This document shows, one piece after another, positions 34,631 through 44,151 of a DNA stretch of 64,000 nt. Location of the stretch: NCBI GenBank assembly GCA_012103375.1, contig WLWX01000001.1, positions 1,416,501 through 1,480,500 of the forward strand, read 5' to 3'. A model generated the notes under the pieces. It was not told the DNA's origin. It saw nothing but the letters and a program-made list of their open reading frames with translations, and searched no databases. This DNA is from Paracoccaceae bacterium. GTDB taxonomy: Bacteria > Pseudomonadota > Alphaproteobacteria > Rhodobacterales > Rhodobacteraceae. Position numbers and translations under genes: made by a program. Position 1 is the first letter of the stretch. Every line of letters begins with the position of its first letter.

Positions 34631-35503
34631 ATGGATGGACGCGCAGATCAAAGTCTGATCGGGATTGATGGCGGCGGTACGCGCTGCCGTTTTGCGTTGT
34701 CGCATGGTGGGAGGGTGTTCGAAGCCGTGGGCGCGCCCGCAAATGCGACTACCGATCTGGGCGCGACCATCGCGTCGCTTTTGTCTGGCATCACGTATCT
34801 TGCAGCGCAGGCCGGGCTGGATGTGGCGGACCTTGCCCCGGCGCGCGGATACCTCGGCCTTGCGGGCGTGCTTGGCGATGATCAAGTTGCGGCCATCACG
34901 GCGGCATTGCCGATGCGCAGCATCCGGGTCGAAGATGACCGCCGCGCCGCTGTTGTCGGCGCCTTGGGTACCCGCGATGGGATCGTTGCGGGCATTGGCA
35001 CGGGATCATTCCTCGCCCAGCAGATGGATGAACAGATCCGGTTTCTGGGCGGCTGGGGCGCGAAACTGGGGGATGAGGCTTCGGGCGCCTACTTAGGTCG
35101 CAGCGCATTGGCGCGAGTCCTGCATGTGGTCGACGGGTTGGAGGATCCCTCGGGGTTGACCGAGGCCCTGTTGGACGGCTTCAAAAACGATCCGGCCAAA
35201 CTGGTCACCTTTGCCAATACCGCCACCCCGCAGCAATACGCCGCCTTCGCCCCGCAAGTGGCGGATGCGGCCCAGGCGGGTGATCCGAACGGTATCGCGC
35301 TGATGCAGGGTGGGGCGGGCTATATCGTCCGGTCCTGTCAGGCGCTGGACTGGTCTGCGGGAACACCGCTGTGCCTGATCGGCGGCCTTGCGTCCCGCTA
35401 TGCGGCCTATCTTCCCGACCAGATGGTTGCCGATCTCTGCGATCCGGCGGGCCGCGCGCTGGACGGCGCCCTGACACTTGCAGCCAGGATTGAAGAGACA
35501 TGA
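34631..35503 (+). CDS. BadF/BadG-type ATPase, probable N-acetylglucosamine (amino-sugar) kinase
   Basis: A 290-residue sugar kinase of the BadF/BadG/BcrA/BcrD group, which includes eukaryotic-type GlcNAc kinase. Phosphate loops are GIDGGGTRCRFAL near the start, GTGSFL and GGWGAKLGDEASGAYLGR in the middle, and LIGGLAS near the end. In the cytoplasm it would phosphorylate GlcNAc or a related amino sugar delivered by the ABC importer. It opens the plus-strand arm, and its stop overlaps the regulator start (ATGA). Confidence 0.88.
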   Translation: MDGRADQSLIGIDGGGTRCRFALSHGGRVFEAVGAPANATTDLGATIASLLSGITYLAAQAGLDVADLAPARGYLGLAGVLGDDQVAAITAALPMRSIRVEDDRRAAVVGALGTRDGIVAGIGTGSFLAQQMDEQIRFLGGWGAKLGDEASGAYLGRSALARVLHVVDGLEDPSGLTEALLDGFKNDPAKLVTFANTATPQQYAAFAPQVADAAQAGDPNGIALMQGGAGYIVRSCQALDWSAGTPLCLIGGLASRYAAYLPDQMVADLCDPAGRALDGALTLAARIEET

Positions 35504-36279
35504 CCGAGATTGCCGAATTCCTGAGCCCGGACGATTGGATGACCGGCACCTCTGGCCCCCGCTATGTCCGGCTGCGAAAGCGTATCGAACAGGGCATCCA
35601 ATCGGGCCTGTTCGAACCCGGCGCGCCCCTGCCAGCAGAGCGCGAGATTGGCACCCTGACCGACCTGTCGCGCGTCACAGTGCGCCGCGCGATCCAGGAT
35701 CTGGTCGAAGGCGGCGTCATCAAGCAGATACAAGGCAGCGGGTCATTCGTGACCGACGCGGCCGTCAAGGTCGAACAATCGCTGTCGCGCCTGACGTCAT
35801 TCACCGAAGACATGGCGCGACGCGGTTTCGAAACCACGACCGTTTGGCTGGAACGCGGGCTGTTCCGCCCAACCGGTGACGAGATTGAGGGCCTGTCCGT
35901 CGACCCCAACGGATCCGTCGCGCGCCTGTCACGGTTGCGGCTGGCCCAGGGGCAGCCGATGGCGATCGAACGTGCCTCGCTGCCCGAGGATATACTGCCA
36001 AATCCGCTTGCCGTGGATCGTTCCCTTTATGAGGTTCTTGGCCAGTCCGGCCATCGCCCCGTGCGCGCGCGTCAGCGGATTTCGGCGATCAATTTGGGCG
36101 AAGAAGACGCCGGGTTGCTGGGGATCGCACCGGGTTCAGCCGGATTGAAGATCGAACGACTTTCATACCTCGAAGATGACCGCGTGGCCGAGCTGACGCG
36201 CTCGGTCTATCGCGGCGACACTTATGATTTCATTGCAGAACTTCGACTGGATCGGCCCGTAGGCGGGCAGGGGGACTAG
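35500..36279 (+). CDS. GntR family (HutC/UTRA) transcriptional regulator of amino-sugar genes
   Basis: A 259-residue regulator. Residues about 20-90 are a GntR winged helix (PLPAEREIGTLTDLSRVTVRRAIQDLVEGGVIKQIQGSGSFV), residues about 100-250 a UTRA ligand domain (RLSRLRLAQGQPMAIERASLP, AELTRSVYRGDTYDF). It resembles NagR/DasR regulators that respond to GlcN-6-P or GlcNAc-6-P. Placement inside the operon and the paired sites at 34501 and 34611 suggest autoregulation and control of both arms. Confidence 0.92.
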   Translation: MTEIAEFLSPDDWMTGTSGPRYVRLRKRIEQGIQSGLFEPGAPLPAEREIGTLTDLSRVTVRRAIQDLVEGGVIKQIQGSGSFVTDAAVKVEQSLSRLTSFTEDMARRGFETTTVWLERGLFRPTGDEIEGLSVDPNGSVARLSRLRLAQGQPMAIERASLPEDILPNPLAVDRSLYEVLGQSGHRPVRARQRISAINLGEEDAGLLGIAPGSAGLKIERLSYLEDDRVAELTRSVYRGDTYDFIAELRLDRPVGGQGD

Positions 36280-37308
36280 ATGACCAAATACAGCCAGATG
36301 CATGCAGAAGTGCAAGAGATTCCGGCAGCGGTGGACCGGCTTCTGACGCGTGGCGCGTCCGATATCGCAGCAGCCGCACAGGCAATCCGAACGCGCGACC
36401 CCGCCTTTGCGGTGACCGTTGCGCGCGGGTCATCCGATCACGCCTGTACCTATCTGAAATGCGCCTGCGAGCTGTTGACGGGGCGGCCTGTCGCCTCGCT
36501 CGGGCCATCCATCGCTTCGATCTATGACGCACAACTGCGTCTGGATCAGGCGCTGTGTATCAGTGTCAGCCAATCGGGCAAAAGCCCCGATATCGTGGCG
36601 ATGGCCCGTGCGGCACGGCGCGACGGCGCGCTGAGCATCTCGCTGACCAATGACCCCGGCGCGCCGCTTGGGCAAGCGGCAGACTTCGCGTTGAACCTGC
36701 ATGCAGGCCCGGAACTGTCTGTCGCCGCAACAAAATCCTTTGTCACATCCATTGTCGCGGGCCTTATGCTATTGGCCGATTGGCAACAGGAGACCGACCT
36801 GAAAGCGGCCCTCCACACCCTTCCCAAAGCGCTGGAGCGCGCCACTGCCATCGACTGGCCCGAGGTGCGCGCCGCCGTCGGCCCGCATGCTTCGGCCTTC
36901 ACGCTGGGGCGCGGACCGGGCTGGGGCATCGCGGCCGAAGCGGCATTAAAATTCAAGGAAGTCTGTCAGATACACGCCGAAAGTTATTCATCGGCTGAGG
37001 TTTTGCATGGCCCGGTCAGCATCGTCGATTCCGGCTTTCCGGTTCTGGCCTTCGCCGCCGCCGACCGCGCCGAAGGCCCGATTGCCGAGATCGCCGACAA
37101 CATCGCGGGCAAAGGCGGGGCGGTCTTCGCAACAACGGACAAGGTGCGCGCCGCGACCCAGATCGACCATATCCGCACTGCGCATCCGCTGACCGATCCA
37201 ATCAGCCTGGTCACCAGCTTCTATGCAATGATCGAAGCCGACGCGACTGCACGCGGCATTGACCCCGACACCCCGCGCCACCTGCGCAAAGTGACCGAAA
37301 CCGTATGA
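36280..37308 (+). CDS. SIS-domain glucosamine-6-phosphate deaminase-like protein (GlmS-related)
   Basis: A 342-residue protein with two SIS domains, like the isomerase half of GlmS but without the glutaminase domain. Key parts are VARGSSDHACTYLK, SVSQSGKSPD, ELSVAATKSFVTS, LGRGPGWGIAAEAALKFKEVCQIHAESYSSAEVLHGP. Such NagB-II type enzymes convert GlcN-6-P to fructose-6-P and ammonia. The gene starts directly after the GntR stop and its end overlaps nagA, which supports the role of taking the product of NagA. Confidence 0.88.
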   Translation: MTKYSQMHAEVQEIPAAVDRLLTRGASDIAAAAQAIRTRDPAFAVTVARGSSDHACTYLKCACELLTGRPVASLGPSIASIYDAQLRLDQALCISVSQSGKSPDIVAMARAARRDGALSISLTNDPGAPLGQAADFALNLHAGPELSVAATKSFVTSIVAGLMLLADWQQETDLKAALHTLPKALERATAIDWPEVRAAVGPHASAFTLGRGPGWGIAAEAALKFKEVCQIHAESYSSAEVLHGPVSIVDSGFPVLAFAAADRAEGPIAEIADNIAGKGGAVFATTDKVRAATQIDHIRTAHPLTDPISLVTSFYAMIEADATARGIDPDTPRHLRKVTETV

Positions 37309-38462
37309 GCCAGCCCTCCACAGCCCTGAGCGCGGCGCAGATTTTCGACGGAGAGGTGCTGCACCGTGACCACGCCGTCCTGTTGCGCGACGGCACGATT
37401 GTCGATGTGGTGCCGCGTGCGGATTTGCCCGGTGGCATACCACTTACCGATCTGGGTGCGGGCATTCTTGCGCCCGGTTTCGTCGATCTGCAGGTCAACG
37501 GCGGCGACGGCATCATGCTGAACGACGCACCCACGCTTGCAGGGCTACGCCGGATCGTCCAGGCCCATGCGCGGCTTGGCGCAACCTCGATCCTGCCGAC
37601 GCTGATTTCGGATACACCTGCCCAGACCCGCACAACCATTGACGCGGTGGTACAGGCCATTGCCGCCGATGTCCCCGGCATCGCTGGTCTGCATCTTGAG
37701 GGGCCGCATTTCGCCTTGTCGCGCAAGGGCGCGCATGACCCGGCGTTGATCCGGGCGATGACAGAGGATGATCTGGCGCTGCTGCTTGACGCCGCAAAAC
37801 GCCTGCCGCTGCTGAAACTGACCTTCGCGCCCGAGGCCGTGACAATCGCGCAGATCCGCGCCCTGTCCGCCGCCGGCGTGTTGCTATCCATCGGTCATTC
37901 GGACGCGACATTCGCCCAATGCGGCGCGGCAATCGAGGCTGGCGTCACCTGCGTGACGCATTTGTTCAACGCCCAAAGCCAGCTGGCCAGCCGCGAACCC
38001 GGCGTTGTCGGCGCAGCACTTGCCCACGGTGGGGTGTCCGCGGGCCTGATCGCGGACGGTATCCACGTGCACCCCGCAACGATGAAGACCGCCTTGCAGG
38101 CCAAAACCGGCCCGGGCCGGATGTTCCTGGTCAGCGACGCGATGGCGCCAGCGGGCAGTGACATTGATCATTTCGACCTGAACGGGCGCCTGATCGAGCG
38201 GCGCAACGGGCGGCTGACGCTTGAGGACGGAACGCTGGCCGGGGCCGATCTGGATATGGCCACAGCGGTGCGTGTTCTGGTTGCGGACGTGGGCCTGCCA
38301 TTGGTCGAGGCTTTGCAGATGGCCACCTCTGTTCCGGCTGGCATCGCACGACTGGGCGGCGGGGCCGGGCGGATCACTGCAGGCGGCGTTGCCGATATGG
38401 TGCATCTGGACGCGGACGGGGCGCTGGCCGCCGTCTGGCAAAGGGGTCGCCTTTTGGGCTAG
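37305..38462 (+). CDS. nagA: N-acetylglucosamine-6-phosphate deacetylase (NagA)
   Basis: A 385-residue amidohydrolase that removes acetate from GlcNAc-6-P. Signatures are GFVDLQVNGGDG, HLEGPHF (metal-binding Glu), the metal histidines in IGHSDATF and VTHLFNAQ, ADGIHVHP and the catalytic Asp in LVSDAMAPAG. It overlaps the deaminase stop by four bases and ends the plus arm. Together with kinase, MurQ and deaminase it completes a route from GlcNAc and MurNAc-6-P to fructose-6-P. Confidence 0.94.
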   Translation: MSQPSTALSAAQIFDGEVLHRDHAVLLRDGTIVDVVPRADLPGGIPLTDLGAGILAPGFVDLQVNGGDGIMLNDAPTLAGLRRIVQAHARLGATSILPTLISDTPAQTRTTIDAVVQAIAADVPGIAGLHLEGPHFALSRKGAHDPALIRAMTEDDLALLLDAAKRLPLLKLTFAPEAVTIAQIRALSAAGVLLSIGHSDATFAQCGAAIEAGVTCVTHLFNAQSQLASREPGVVGAALAHGGVSAGLIADGIHVHPATMKTALQAKTGPGRMFLVSDAMAPAGSDIDHFDLNGRLIERRNGRLTLEDGTLAGADLDMATAVRVLVADVGLPLVEALQMATSVPAGIARLGGGAGRITAGGVADMVHLDADGALAAVWQRGRLLG

Positions 38463-38486
38463 CCGAATTGCGTTGCCGCCGGGCCG

Positions 38487-38870
38487 CTATTGCCACTCCA
38501 TCGGGTCCGTTCGCTTGCGATACTCCTCGATACAGAAACCATCCAGGTCGAAGTCGGGATTGAACAGATCCTGCAGGAAGTCACTTTCGCCGCGTGTACC
38601 CATCATCGTGTGGAAAATGTTGTGATACCCGCCCGAGCAGGGCAGTCGATACATGTCGGGAAGTCGTGCGCCAAGCTGGCGCGCAGAATCCGCATCATGA
38701 AAATTACCCGGCGGATACAGGGCAACAAGCTGTGTCGCCGCCGCCGCCGCGCCCGAGGCGCACAGCGGATCGAATGCCCGCGCAGGCATGGGCACTGGTT
38801 TATCGTCAGCGACGAGTCGAGTGCAACGTTGCGCGAACACGAACGCGATCCCACGCAGGGCGCGGGCCAA
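38487..38870 (-). CDS. Hypothetical protein, possibly membrane-anchored (doubtful start)
   Basis: An open frame of at least 127 codons downstream of eda on the same strand. The best listed start is TTG 38870; upstream in-frame codons spell a hydrophobic stretch (LIICIAVG) that would make an N-terminal anchor, with only CTG available as a start and overlap into eda. The C-terminal half (GGYHNIFHTMMGTRGE, FDLDGFCIEEYRKR) looks protein-like and acidic rather than random. I recognise no family. It may be real, but the missing ATG and weak ribosome site keep the confidence low. Confidence 0.45.
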   Translation of the reverse strand: MARALRGIAFVFAQRCTRLVADDKPVPMPARAFDPLCASGAAAAATQLVALYPPGNFHDADSARQLGARLPDMYRLPCSGGYHNIFHTMMGTRGESDFLQDLFNPDFDLDGFCIEEYRKRTDPMEWQ

Positions 38871-38904
38871 ACCAACGGCGATGCAGATAATCAGAACGGC
38901 TGAC

Positions 38905-39546
38905 TTAGCGCGTCAGCCCCGCCGCTGCGCGTGCCAGTTCGGTGATCCCCGCCCAGTCGCCCGCCTCGATCAGGGCATTGGGCGCAACCCAGCTGCCGCC
39001 GACGCAAATCGTGTTGGACAACGCCAGATACTCTGCCGCATTCGCCGCGCTGACGCCGCCTGTCGGGCAGAACTGGACCTGCGGGATCGGTGCGCCGATG
39101 GCCTTCAGGGCCGGAACCCCGCCCGAGGCTTCGGCCGGGAAGAATTTCTGCGTGACATAGCCGCGTTCCAGCAAGGCCATCGCCTCGGTCGCGGTGGCGG
39201 CACCGGGCAGCAGGGGCAGGTCCGCGCCCTCAACTGCGTCCAACAGGCGATCCGTCACACCGGGCGAGACTCCGAACCGCGCGCCCGCCTTGATCGCCGC
39301 CTTTACATCCTCTGGACTCAGCAGCGTTCCGGCACCGACCACGCCGCCGTCCACTTTCGCCATCTCAGCGATCGCCTCCAGCGCGGCAGGGGTGCGCAGC
39401 GTCACCTCAAGTGCGGGCAACCCACCAGCCACCAGCGCCTCGGCCAAGGGACGGGCGGTTGCGGCGTCATGGATCACCAGCACCGGAACCACCGGGGCCA
39501 ATTCGCAAATACGCGCGGCTTCGCGCGCAGCAGCTTCAGAGTTCAT
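38905..39546 (-). CDS. eda: KDPG aldolase (Eda)
   Basis: A 213-residue class I aldolase splitting 2-keto-3-deoxy-6-phosphogluconate into pyruvate and glyceraldehyde-3-phosphate. Marks are the catalytic Glu region LEVTLRTPAALEA, GAGTLLSPEDV, SPGVTD, the Schiff-base lysine in YVTQKFFPAEASGG and FCPTGGV. The start at 39546 matches the family; the frame continues upstream into edd and is not real there. It follows edd by 16 bases, one Entner-Doudoroff operon. Confidence 0.95.
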   Translation of the reverse strand: MNSEAAAREAARICELAPVVPVLVIHDAATARPLAEALVAGGLPALEVTLRTPAALEAIAEMAKVDGGVVGAGTLLSPEDVKAAIKAGARFGVSPGVTDRLLDAVEGADLPLLPGAATATEAMALLERGYVTQKFFPAEASGGVPALKAIGAPIPQVQFCPTGGVSAANAAEYLALSNTICVGGSWVAPNALIEAGDWAGITELARAAAGLTR

Positions 39547-39562
39547 TGCATTTCCCTTCGGA

Positions 39563-41365
39563 TCACAGAATGGCCGATGCGCCGTCCTGCGCAAGGCCGC
39601 AATTGTTGCGGAAGACGGCGAATAATTCGCGCCCCAGACCAACCTCATTGGCCGACAGGTCCGGGGTTACCGCGTCGCGGGCGTCAAAGTCCGCCTCCAG
39701 CACGTCCAACGTGCCAGCGGTCGCATCGACCCGCACCAGATCGCCGTCGCGCACCCGGGCCAGCGGGCCACCGTTCGCAGCCTCCGGACTGACATGAATG
39801 GCCGATGGCACCTTGCCTGACGCACCCGACATCCGCCCGTCGGTGACCAGCGCCACATGCAGTCCCCGGTTCTGCAGCACGCTCAGCAATGGTGTCAGAC
39901 CGTGCAGTTCGGGCATGCCGTTGGCGCGTGGCCCCTGAAAACGGACGACGACGATGGTATCCTCGGTAAACTCACCGGCCTGGAAGGCGGTTTTGACAGC
40001 ATCCTGCGTCTCAAAAACCCGCGCTTTGGCCTCGACAACGTGGTGTTCTTCGCGCACCGCCGAAACCTTCATGACACCGCGCCCCAGGTTGCCAACCAAC
40101 TGGCTAAGGCCGCCTGTTGCCTGAAACGGATCGCTGATAGGTCGGATAATTTTTTCATTCTCACTGCGGGTTGCACCGGGTTGCCAATGCAACACATCAT
40201 CTTTCAGAACCGGCTCGGCCGTGTAATCGTTCAGCCCGCCACCGGTGACCGTCAGGGTATCGTCATGCAGCAGGCCACCCTCCAGCAATTGCCCGATCAG
40301 GTATCCCAGGCCGCCCGCTGCGTGGAAGTGATTCACATCCGCCAAACCGTTGGGGTATATCCGCGCCAGCAGCGGCGTGATCGCCGAGATTTCGGCGAAA
40401 TCCTGCAAATCCAGGATCACGCCCGAGGCCCGCGCCATGGCGGGCAAATGCAGCACCAGATTGGTCGAGCCTCCGGTCGCCATCAGCCCGACAATCCCGT
40501 TGACATAGGCGCGTTCGTCTAGCACCTGACCGGCGGGGCGATAATCATTGCCAAGGGCCGAAATCTGCAACGCCCGCTGCACGCCCGCACGGGTCAGCGC
40601 GTCGCGTAAGGGTGTGTTCGGATTGACAAAACTTGCACCAGGCAGGTGCAGGCCCATAACTTCCATCAGCATCTGGTTGGAATTCGCCGTGCCATAGAAC
40701 GTGCAGGTTCCGGGGCCGTGATAGGCGGCCATCTCAGCCTCCATCAACTCTTTTCGACCAATATCACCGGCGGCAAACCTCTGGCGCACCTTTGCCTTTT
40801 CGTCATTCGGCAGGCCCGAGGTCATCGGCCCCGCAGGCAGGAAAACACCCGGGATATGCCCAAAACTGGCCGCTGCGATAACAAGGCCCGGTACAATCTT
40901 GTCGCAGACACCCAGGTAGACAGCCGCGTCAAACGTATCATGTGACAGGGCAATCCCTGCTGCCATCGCTATGATATCGCGCGAGAAAAGGCTAAGCTCC
41001 ATCCCCGTGCGGCCTTGCGTGACCCCATCGCACATCGCCGGGACGCCGCCGGCGAATTGAGCCGTGGCGCCTGCGTCCCGCGCGGCATTTCGGATGATCT
41101 CTGGATATTGATCAAAAGGTTGATGTGCGGACAGCATATCATTGTAAGTACTTACAATTCCAAGGTTAGCTACATGCCCGCCGGCCAGCGCGGCTTTTTC
41201 CTGCATCGCGGCGTAGGCATGGGCCTGATTGCCACAACTCAGATGCGCCCGATGCGGCCCGTCGCCTGCCGCCGCCGTGATCCGCTGCAGATAATCCGCA
41301 CGCGTCTTGGCCGACCGTTCAACGATCCGATCGGTGACTTCAGCGAGTTTTGGGTGCAGGGGCAT
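39563..41365 (-). CDS. edd: Phosphogluconate dehydratase (Edd)
   Basis: A 600-residue member of the IlvD/Edd family that dehydrates 6-phosphogluconate to KDPG. Iron-sulfur cysteines lie in [26 protein letters not shown] and GVCDKIVPG, with further signatures [18 protein letters not shown] and [19 protein letters not shown]. Length and order are normal. The gene contains a perfect 18-base palindrome near its 5' end (41141-41158). It is divergent from a GH13 glucosidase gene across a LacI-type palindrome. Confidence 0.95.
   Translation of the reverse strand: MPLHPKLAEVTDRIVERSAKTRADYLQRITAAAGDGPHRAHLSCGNQAHAYAAMQEKAALAGGHVANLGIVSTYNDMLSAHQPFDQYPEIIRNAARDAGATAQFAGGVPAMCDGVTQGRTGMELSLFSRDIIAMAAGIALSHDTFDAAVYLGVCDKIVPGLVIAAASFGHIPGVFLPAGPMTSGLPNDEKAKVRQRFAAGDIGRKELMEAEMAAYHGPGTCTFYGTANSNQMLMEVMGLHLPGASFVNPNTPLRDALTRAGVQRALQISALGNDYRPAGQVLDERAYVNGIVGLMATGGSTNLVLHLPAMARASGVILDLQDFAEISAITPLLARIYPNGLADVNHFHAAGGLGYLIGQLLEGGLLHDDTLTVTGGGLNDYTAEPVLKDDVLHWQPGATRSENEKIIRPISDPFQATGGLSQLVGNLGRGVMKVSAVREEHHVVEAKARVFETQDAVKTAFQAGEFTEDTIVVVRFQGPRANGMPELHGLTPLLSVLQNRGLHVALVTDGRMSGASGKVPSAIHVSPEAANGGPLARVRDGDLVRVDATAGTLDVLEADFDARDAVTPDLSANEVGLGRELFAVFRNNCGLAQDGASAIL
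41141..41158. promoter_or_regulatory. Perfect 18-base palindrome inside edd
   Basis: ATTGTAAGTACTTACAAT, about 210 bases into edd. On the coding strand it spells IVSTYN, conserved in the family, but with AT-rich codons (GTA, AGT, ACT) unlike the surrounding gene. It could be an intragenic operator. Confidence 0.35.
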
Positions 41366-41411
41366 TGCCAGCTCCGTTCAAATTGCTCTCTTGCGCCTGT
41401 TATCCGAGTTC

Positions 41412-41423
41412 GTTAGCGCTAAC
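41412..41423. promoter_or_regulatory. LacI-type operator between edd and GH13 gene
   Basis: GTTAGCGCTAAC is a perfect 12-base palindrome with the central GCGC typical of LacI-family sites, in the 111-base gap between divergent starts. AglR (gene at 48592) is one candidate binder. Confidence 0.6.
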
Positions 41424-41476
41424 AACAAGCAAAACGTCGCAGTTCGCGGCACTGTGCGGCGATCGAAAAGGGTGGG

Positions 41477-43075
41477 ATGATGGAACAGGAATGGTGGCGC
41501 GGCGCGGTGATCTATCAGATCTATCCGCGCAGCTTTCAGGACAGCACCGGTAACGGGATCGGGGATCTGCCAGGGATCACCGCGCGGCTGGACCATGTGG
41601 CAAGTCTTGGGGTGGACGCGATCTGGCTGTCGCCGTTTTTTACCTCGCCCATGGCCGATATGGGCTATGACGTCAGCGATTACTGCGATGTTGATCAGCT
41701 GTTCGGCACGCTGGCCGATTTCGACGCACTTCTGGCGCGCGCGCACGACCTTGGGTTGCGTGTGATCATCGATCAGGTTCTGTCGCATACCTCGGATCAA
41801 CACCCGTGGTTTGTGGAAAGCCGCGCTTCGCGCACTGGCGAGAAATCCGACTGGTACGTCTGGGCTGACCCGCGCGAAGATGGGACGCCGCCCAACAATT
41901 GGCCCTCGGAATTCGGCGGCCCGGCCTGGGAGTGGGAGCCGCGCCGCAGGCAATATTATCTGCACAATTTCCTGGCCTCACAACCCGACCTGAACTTTCA
42001 CAATTCGAACGTTCAGGATGCACTTCTTCAATCGATGGATTTCTGGCTGAAACGCGGTGTGGATGGGTTCCGGCTGGATACGGTGAACTATTACTTCCAC
42101 GATCAACAGCTTCGCGACAATCCGCCAATGAACAGTGACCGCGACCTTAGACCCTATGAGATGCAGGATCACATCCATTCGAAAACCCGGCCCGAGAATA
42201 TCGGGTTTTTGCAACGTTTGCGTAAACTTACGGACAAATACGGCGACCGAATGATGGTCGGAGAGGTTGGCGTTTCCGATGATCGTTCCGTGCAGGTCAT
42301 GGGCGAATACACCCGTGGCGATGACCGGCTGCACATGCCCTATTCCTTCACGATGCTGGGCGATGACCACAGCCCCGAACACTTCCGCAGCAGGATCGAA
42401 AGGTTCTTTGACGGCGCGCCGGACGGCTGGCCCTGCTGGTCATTTTCGAACCACGACGTGCGTCGCCATGTCAGCCGTTGGGCGGGACCCGAAACCGACA
42501 CGGATGCATTGGCAAAACAGTCGATCGCGCTTCTGGCAAGCTTTCCCGGAACCCTCGGCGTTTATCAGGGAGAGGAGCTTGGCCAAACCGAAACGGATCT
42601 GGAATATCACGAGTTAACAGATCCGCCCGGCCTTCGCTTCTGGCCCGAAACCAAAGGCCGCGACGGTTGCAGAACACCGATGGTCTGGAACAAATCGCAA
42701 CCGAACGCAGGGTTTTCACAGGCCGCGCCCTGGTTGCCGGTCAAACCTCCACAAGCCGCGCGCGCCGTGGCCGGGCAGGCGGCGGATAACGACAGCGTGC
42801 TGGCGCAATATCGTCAGGTATTGGCGCTACGGGCGGGGACAGCGGCGCTGAAATCCGGCGCGTGCCGGTTTGTTGAGGCGACAGATCGGTTGTTGGTATT
42901 CGAACGGACTTCGGGCGATCAGCGGGTGCTCTGCGCATTCAATCTTTCGGATCAGCCTGTCATTTTGCCGCTGAATGCGCAGGTCAGGACCGTGCTTCTG
43001 GCGCAATCGGCCGAGGTTGATGGCGCGGAAATCCATCTTGGCGCGCGCGGTTGTTTCTTGGCAGAAGTTCTATAA
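41477..43075 (+). CDS. GH13 family alpha-glucosidase
   Basis: A 532-residue cytoplasmic glycosidase (oligo-1,6/alpha-glucosidase group). Conserved regions: DAIWLSPFFTSPMADMGYDVSDY, the nucleophile in GVDGFRLDTVN, the acid/base Glu in MMVGEVGVSD, and the transition-state Asp in WSFSNHDVRRH. No signal peptide is seen. It is a clear paralogue of AglA at 54988, sharing for example WWRGAVIYQIYPRSFQDS. It stands alone behind a LacI-type palindrome, divergent from edd. ATG 41477 is followed directly by another ATG; either may be used. Confidence 0.93.
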   Translation: MMEQEWWRGAVIYQIYPRSFQDSTGNGIGDLPGITARLDHVASLGVDAIWLSPFFTSPMADMGYDVSDYCDVDQLFGTLADFDALLARAHDLGLRVIIDQVLSHTSDQHPWFVESRASRTGEKSDWYVWADPREDGTPPNNWPSEFGGPAWEWEPRRRQYYLHNFLASQPDLNFHNSNVQDALLQSMDFWLKRGVDGFRLDTVNYYFHDQQLRDNPPMNSDRDLRPYEMQDHIHSKTRPENIGFLQRLRKLTDKYGDRMMVGEVGVSDDRSVQVMGEYTRGDDRLHMPYSFTMLGDDHSPEHFRSRIERFFDGAPDGWPCWSFSNHDVRRHVSRWAGPETDTDALAKQSIALLASFPGTLGVYQGEELGQTETDLEYHELTDPPGLRFWPETKGRDGCRTPMVWNKSQPNAGFSQAAPWLPVKPPQAARAVAGQAADNDSVLAQYRQVLALRAGTAALKSGACRFVEATDRLLVFERTSGDQRVLCAFNLSDQPVILPLNAQVRTVLLAQSAEVDGAEIHLGARGCFLAEVL

Positions 43076-43187
43076 AACAAGGTATAAACGCCGGTTTTTC
43101 GCGCGATACATAAATGGTGGCTTGTCGCTTCACCGCTCTGGCGTGCGTGCTCAATGATCAGGTCTTTAGTGTGCGCCCTTCTTTAGT

Positions 43188-43202
43188 TGCGAATAATTCG
43201 CA
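43188..43202. promoter_or_regulatory. Fur-family (Mur-like) operator candidate upstream of sitA
   Basis: TGCGAATAATTCGCA is a perfect palindrome with a one-base centre, 67 bases before the sitA start. Its form resembles the manganese-responsive Mur boxes known upstream of alphaproteobacterial sit operons. Assignment to Mur is inference. Confidence 0.6.
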
Positions 43203-43269
43203 TTTGCATTGACGAACACTACGTACTCTCATAAATGACCGTCAGACCATTCTGATAGGACGTATCTCC

Positions 43270-44151
43270 ATGCCAGGATTGATCCGCGCGCTTGCCGTGA
43301 TTCTTACCCTCAGCCCGCTGCCCGCGTTGGCGGCGGATTTCAAAGTGGTGACAACATTTACCGTGATCGCCGATATGGCCCGAAACGTGGCCGGGGACGC
43401 GGCCGAGGTTGTCTCGATCACCCGGCCGGGGGCCGAGATTCACAATTATGCGCCGACGCCCCGCGATATCCTCAGCGCGCGTGACGCTGATCTGGTGCTT
43501 TGGAACGGGCTGAACTTAGAACTGTGGTTCGAACGGTTCTTTCGAAACCTGAATAATGTTCCGCAAGCCGTTGTTTCCGATGGTATCACGCCTATTGGCA
43601 TCGGCGATGGACCGTATCAGGGCAAGCCCAATCCCCATGCCTGGATGTCACCGGAAAGCGCGCTGATCTATGTGGATAACATTCGGGACGCCATGTCCGA
43701 ACATGACCCAGACAACGCCGCAATCTATGCTGCCAACGCCGACGCCTATAAGGCACAGATCGCCGCCGCGCTTGATCCGCTGCGCGCGTCCCTGGCCGAG
43801 GTTCCGGATCACAAACGCTGGCTGGTCACCTCGGAAGGGGCGTTCAGTTATCTGGCGCGCGATCTGAACCTGAAGGAGCTGTTCCTCTGGCCGATCAACG
43901 CCGACCAACAGGGCACGCCGGGTCAGGTGCGCCGGGTGATCGACACGGTGCGCGCCGAAGGGATTGAGGTCGTGTTTTCGGAAAGCACCGTCAGCGCCAA
44001 GCCCGCGCAACAAGTAGCGCGCGAAACCGGCGCCGCATACGGCGGCATCCTCTATGTCGACAGCCTGTCCGAGGCGGACGGCCCGGTGCCAACCTACCTC
44101 GACCTGTTGCGTGTGACCGTCGAAACCATTGCGGCGGGTCTGGCGAAATGA
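43270..44151 (+). CDS. sitA: Metal ABC transporter substrate-binding protein (SitA-like, Mn/Fe)
   Basis: A 293-residue cluster A-I metal-binding protein with a signal peptide ending near ALA-AD. Likely ligands are His in [11 protein letters not shown], His in PNPHAWMSP, Glu in VTSEGAFSY and Asp in [10 protein letters not shown]. There is no His-rich loop, which argues against ZnuA and for manganese or iron. A palindrome at 43188 precedes it. Its stop overlaps the ATPase ATG. Confidence 0.92.
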   Translation: MPGLIRALAVILTLSPLPALAADFKVVTTFTVIADMARNVAGDAAEVVSITRPGAEIHNYAPTPRDILSARDADLVLWNGLNLELWFERFFRNLNNVPQAVVSDGITPIGIGDGPYQGKPNPHAWMSPESALIYVDNIRDAMSEHDPDNAAIYAANADAYKAQIAAALDPLRASLAEVPDHKRWLVTSEGAFSYLARDLNLKELFLWPINADQQGTPGQVRRVIDTVRAEGIEVVFSESTVSAKPAQQVARETGAAYGGILYVDSLSEADGPVPTYLDLLRVTVETIAAGLAK

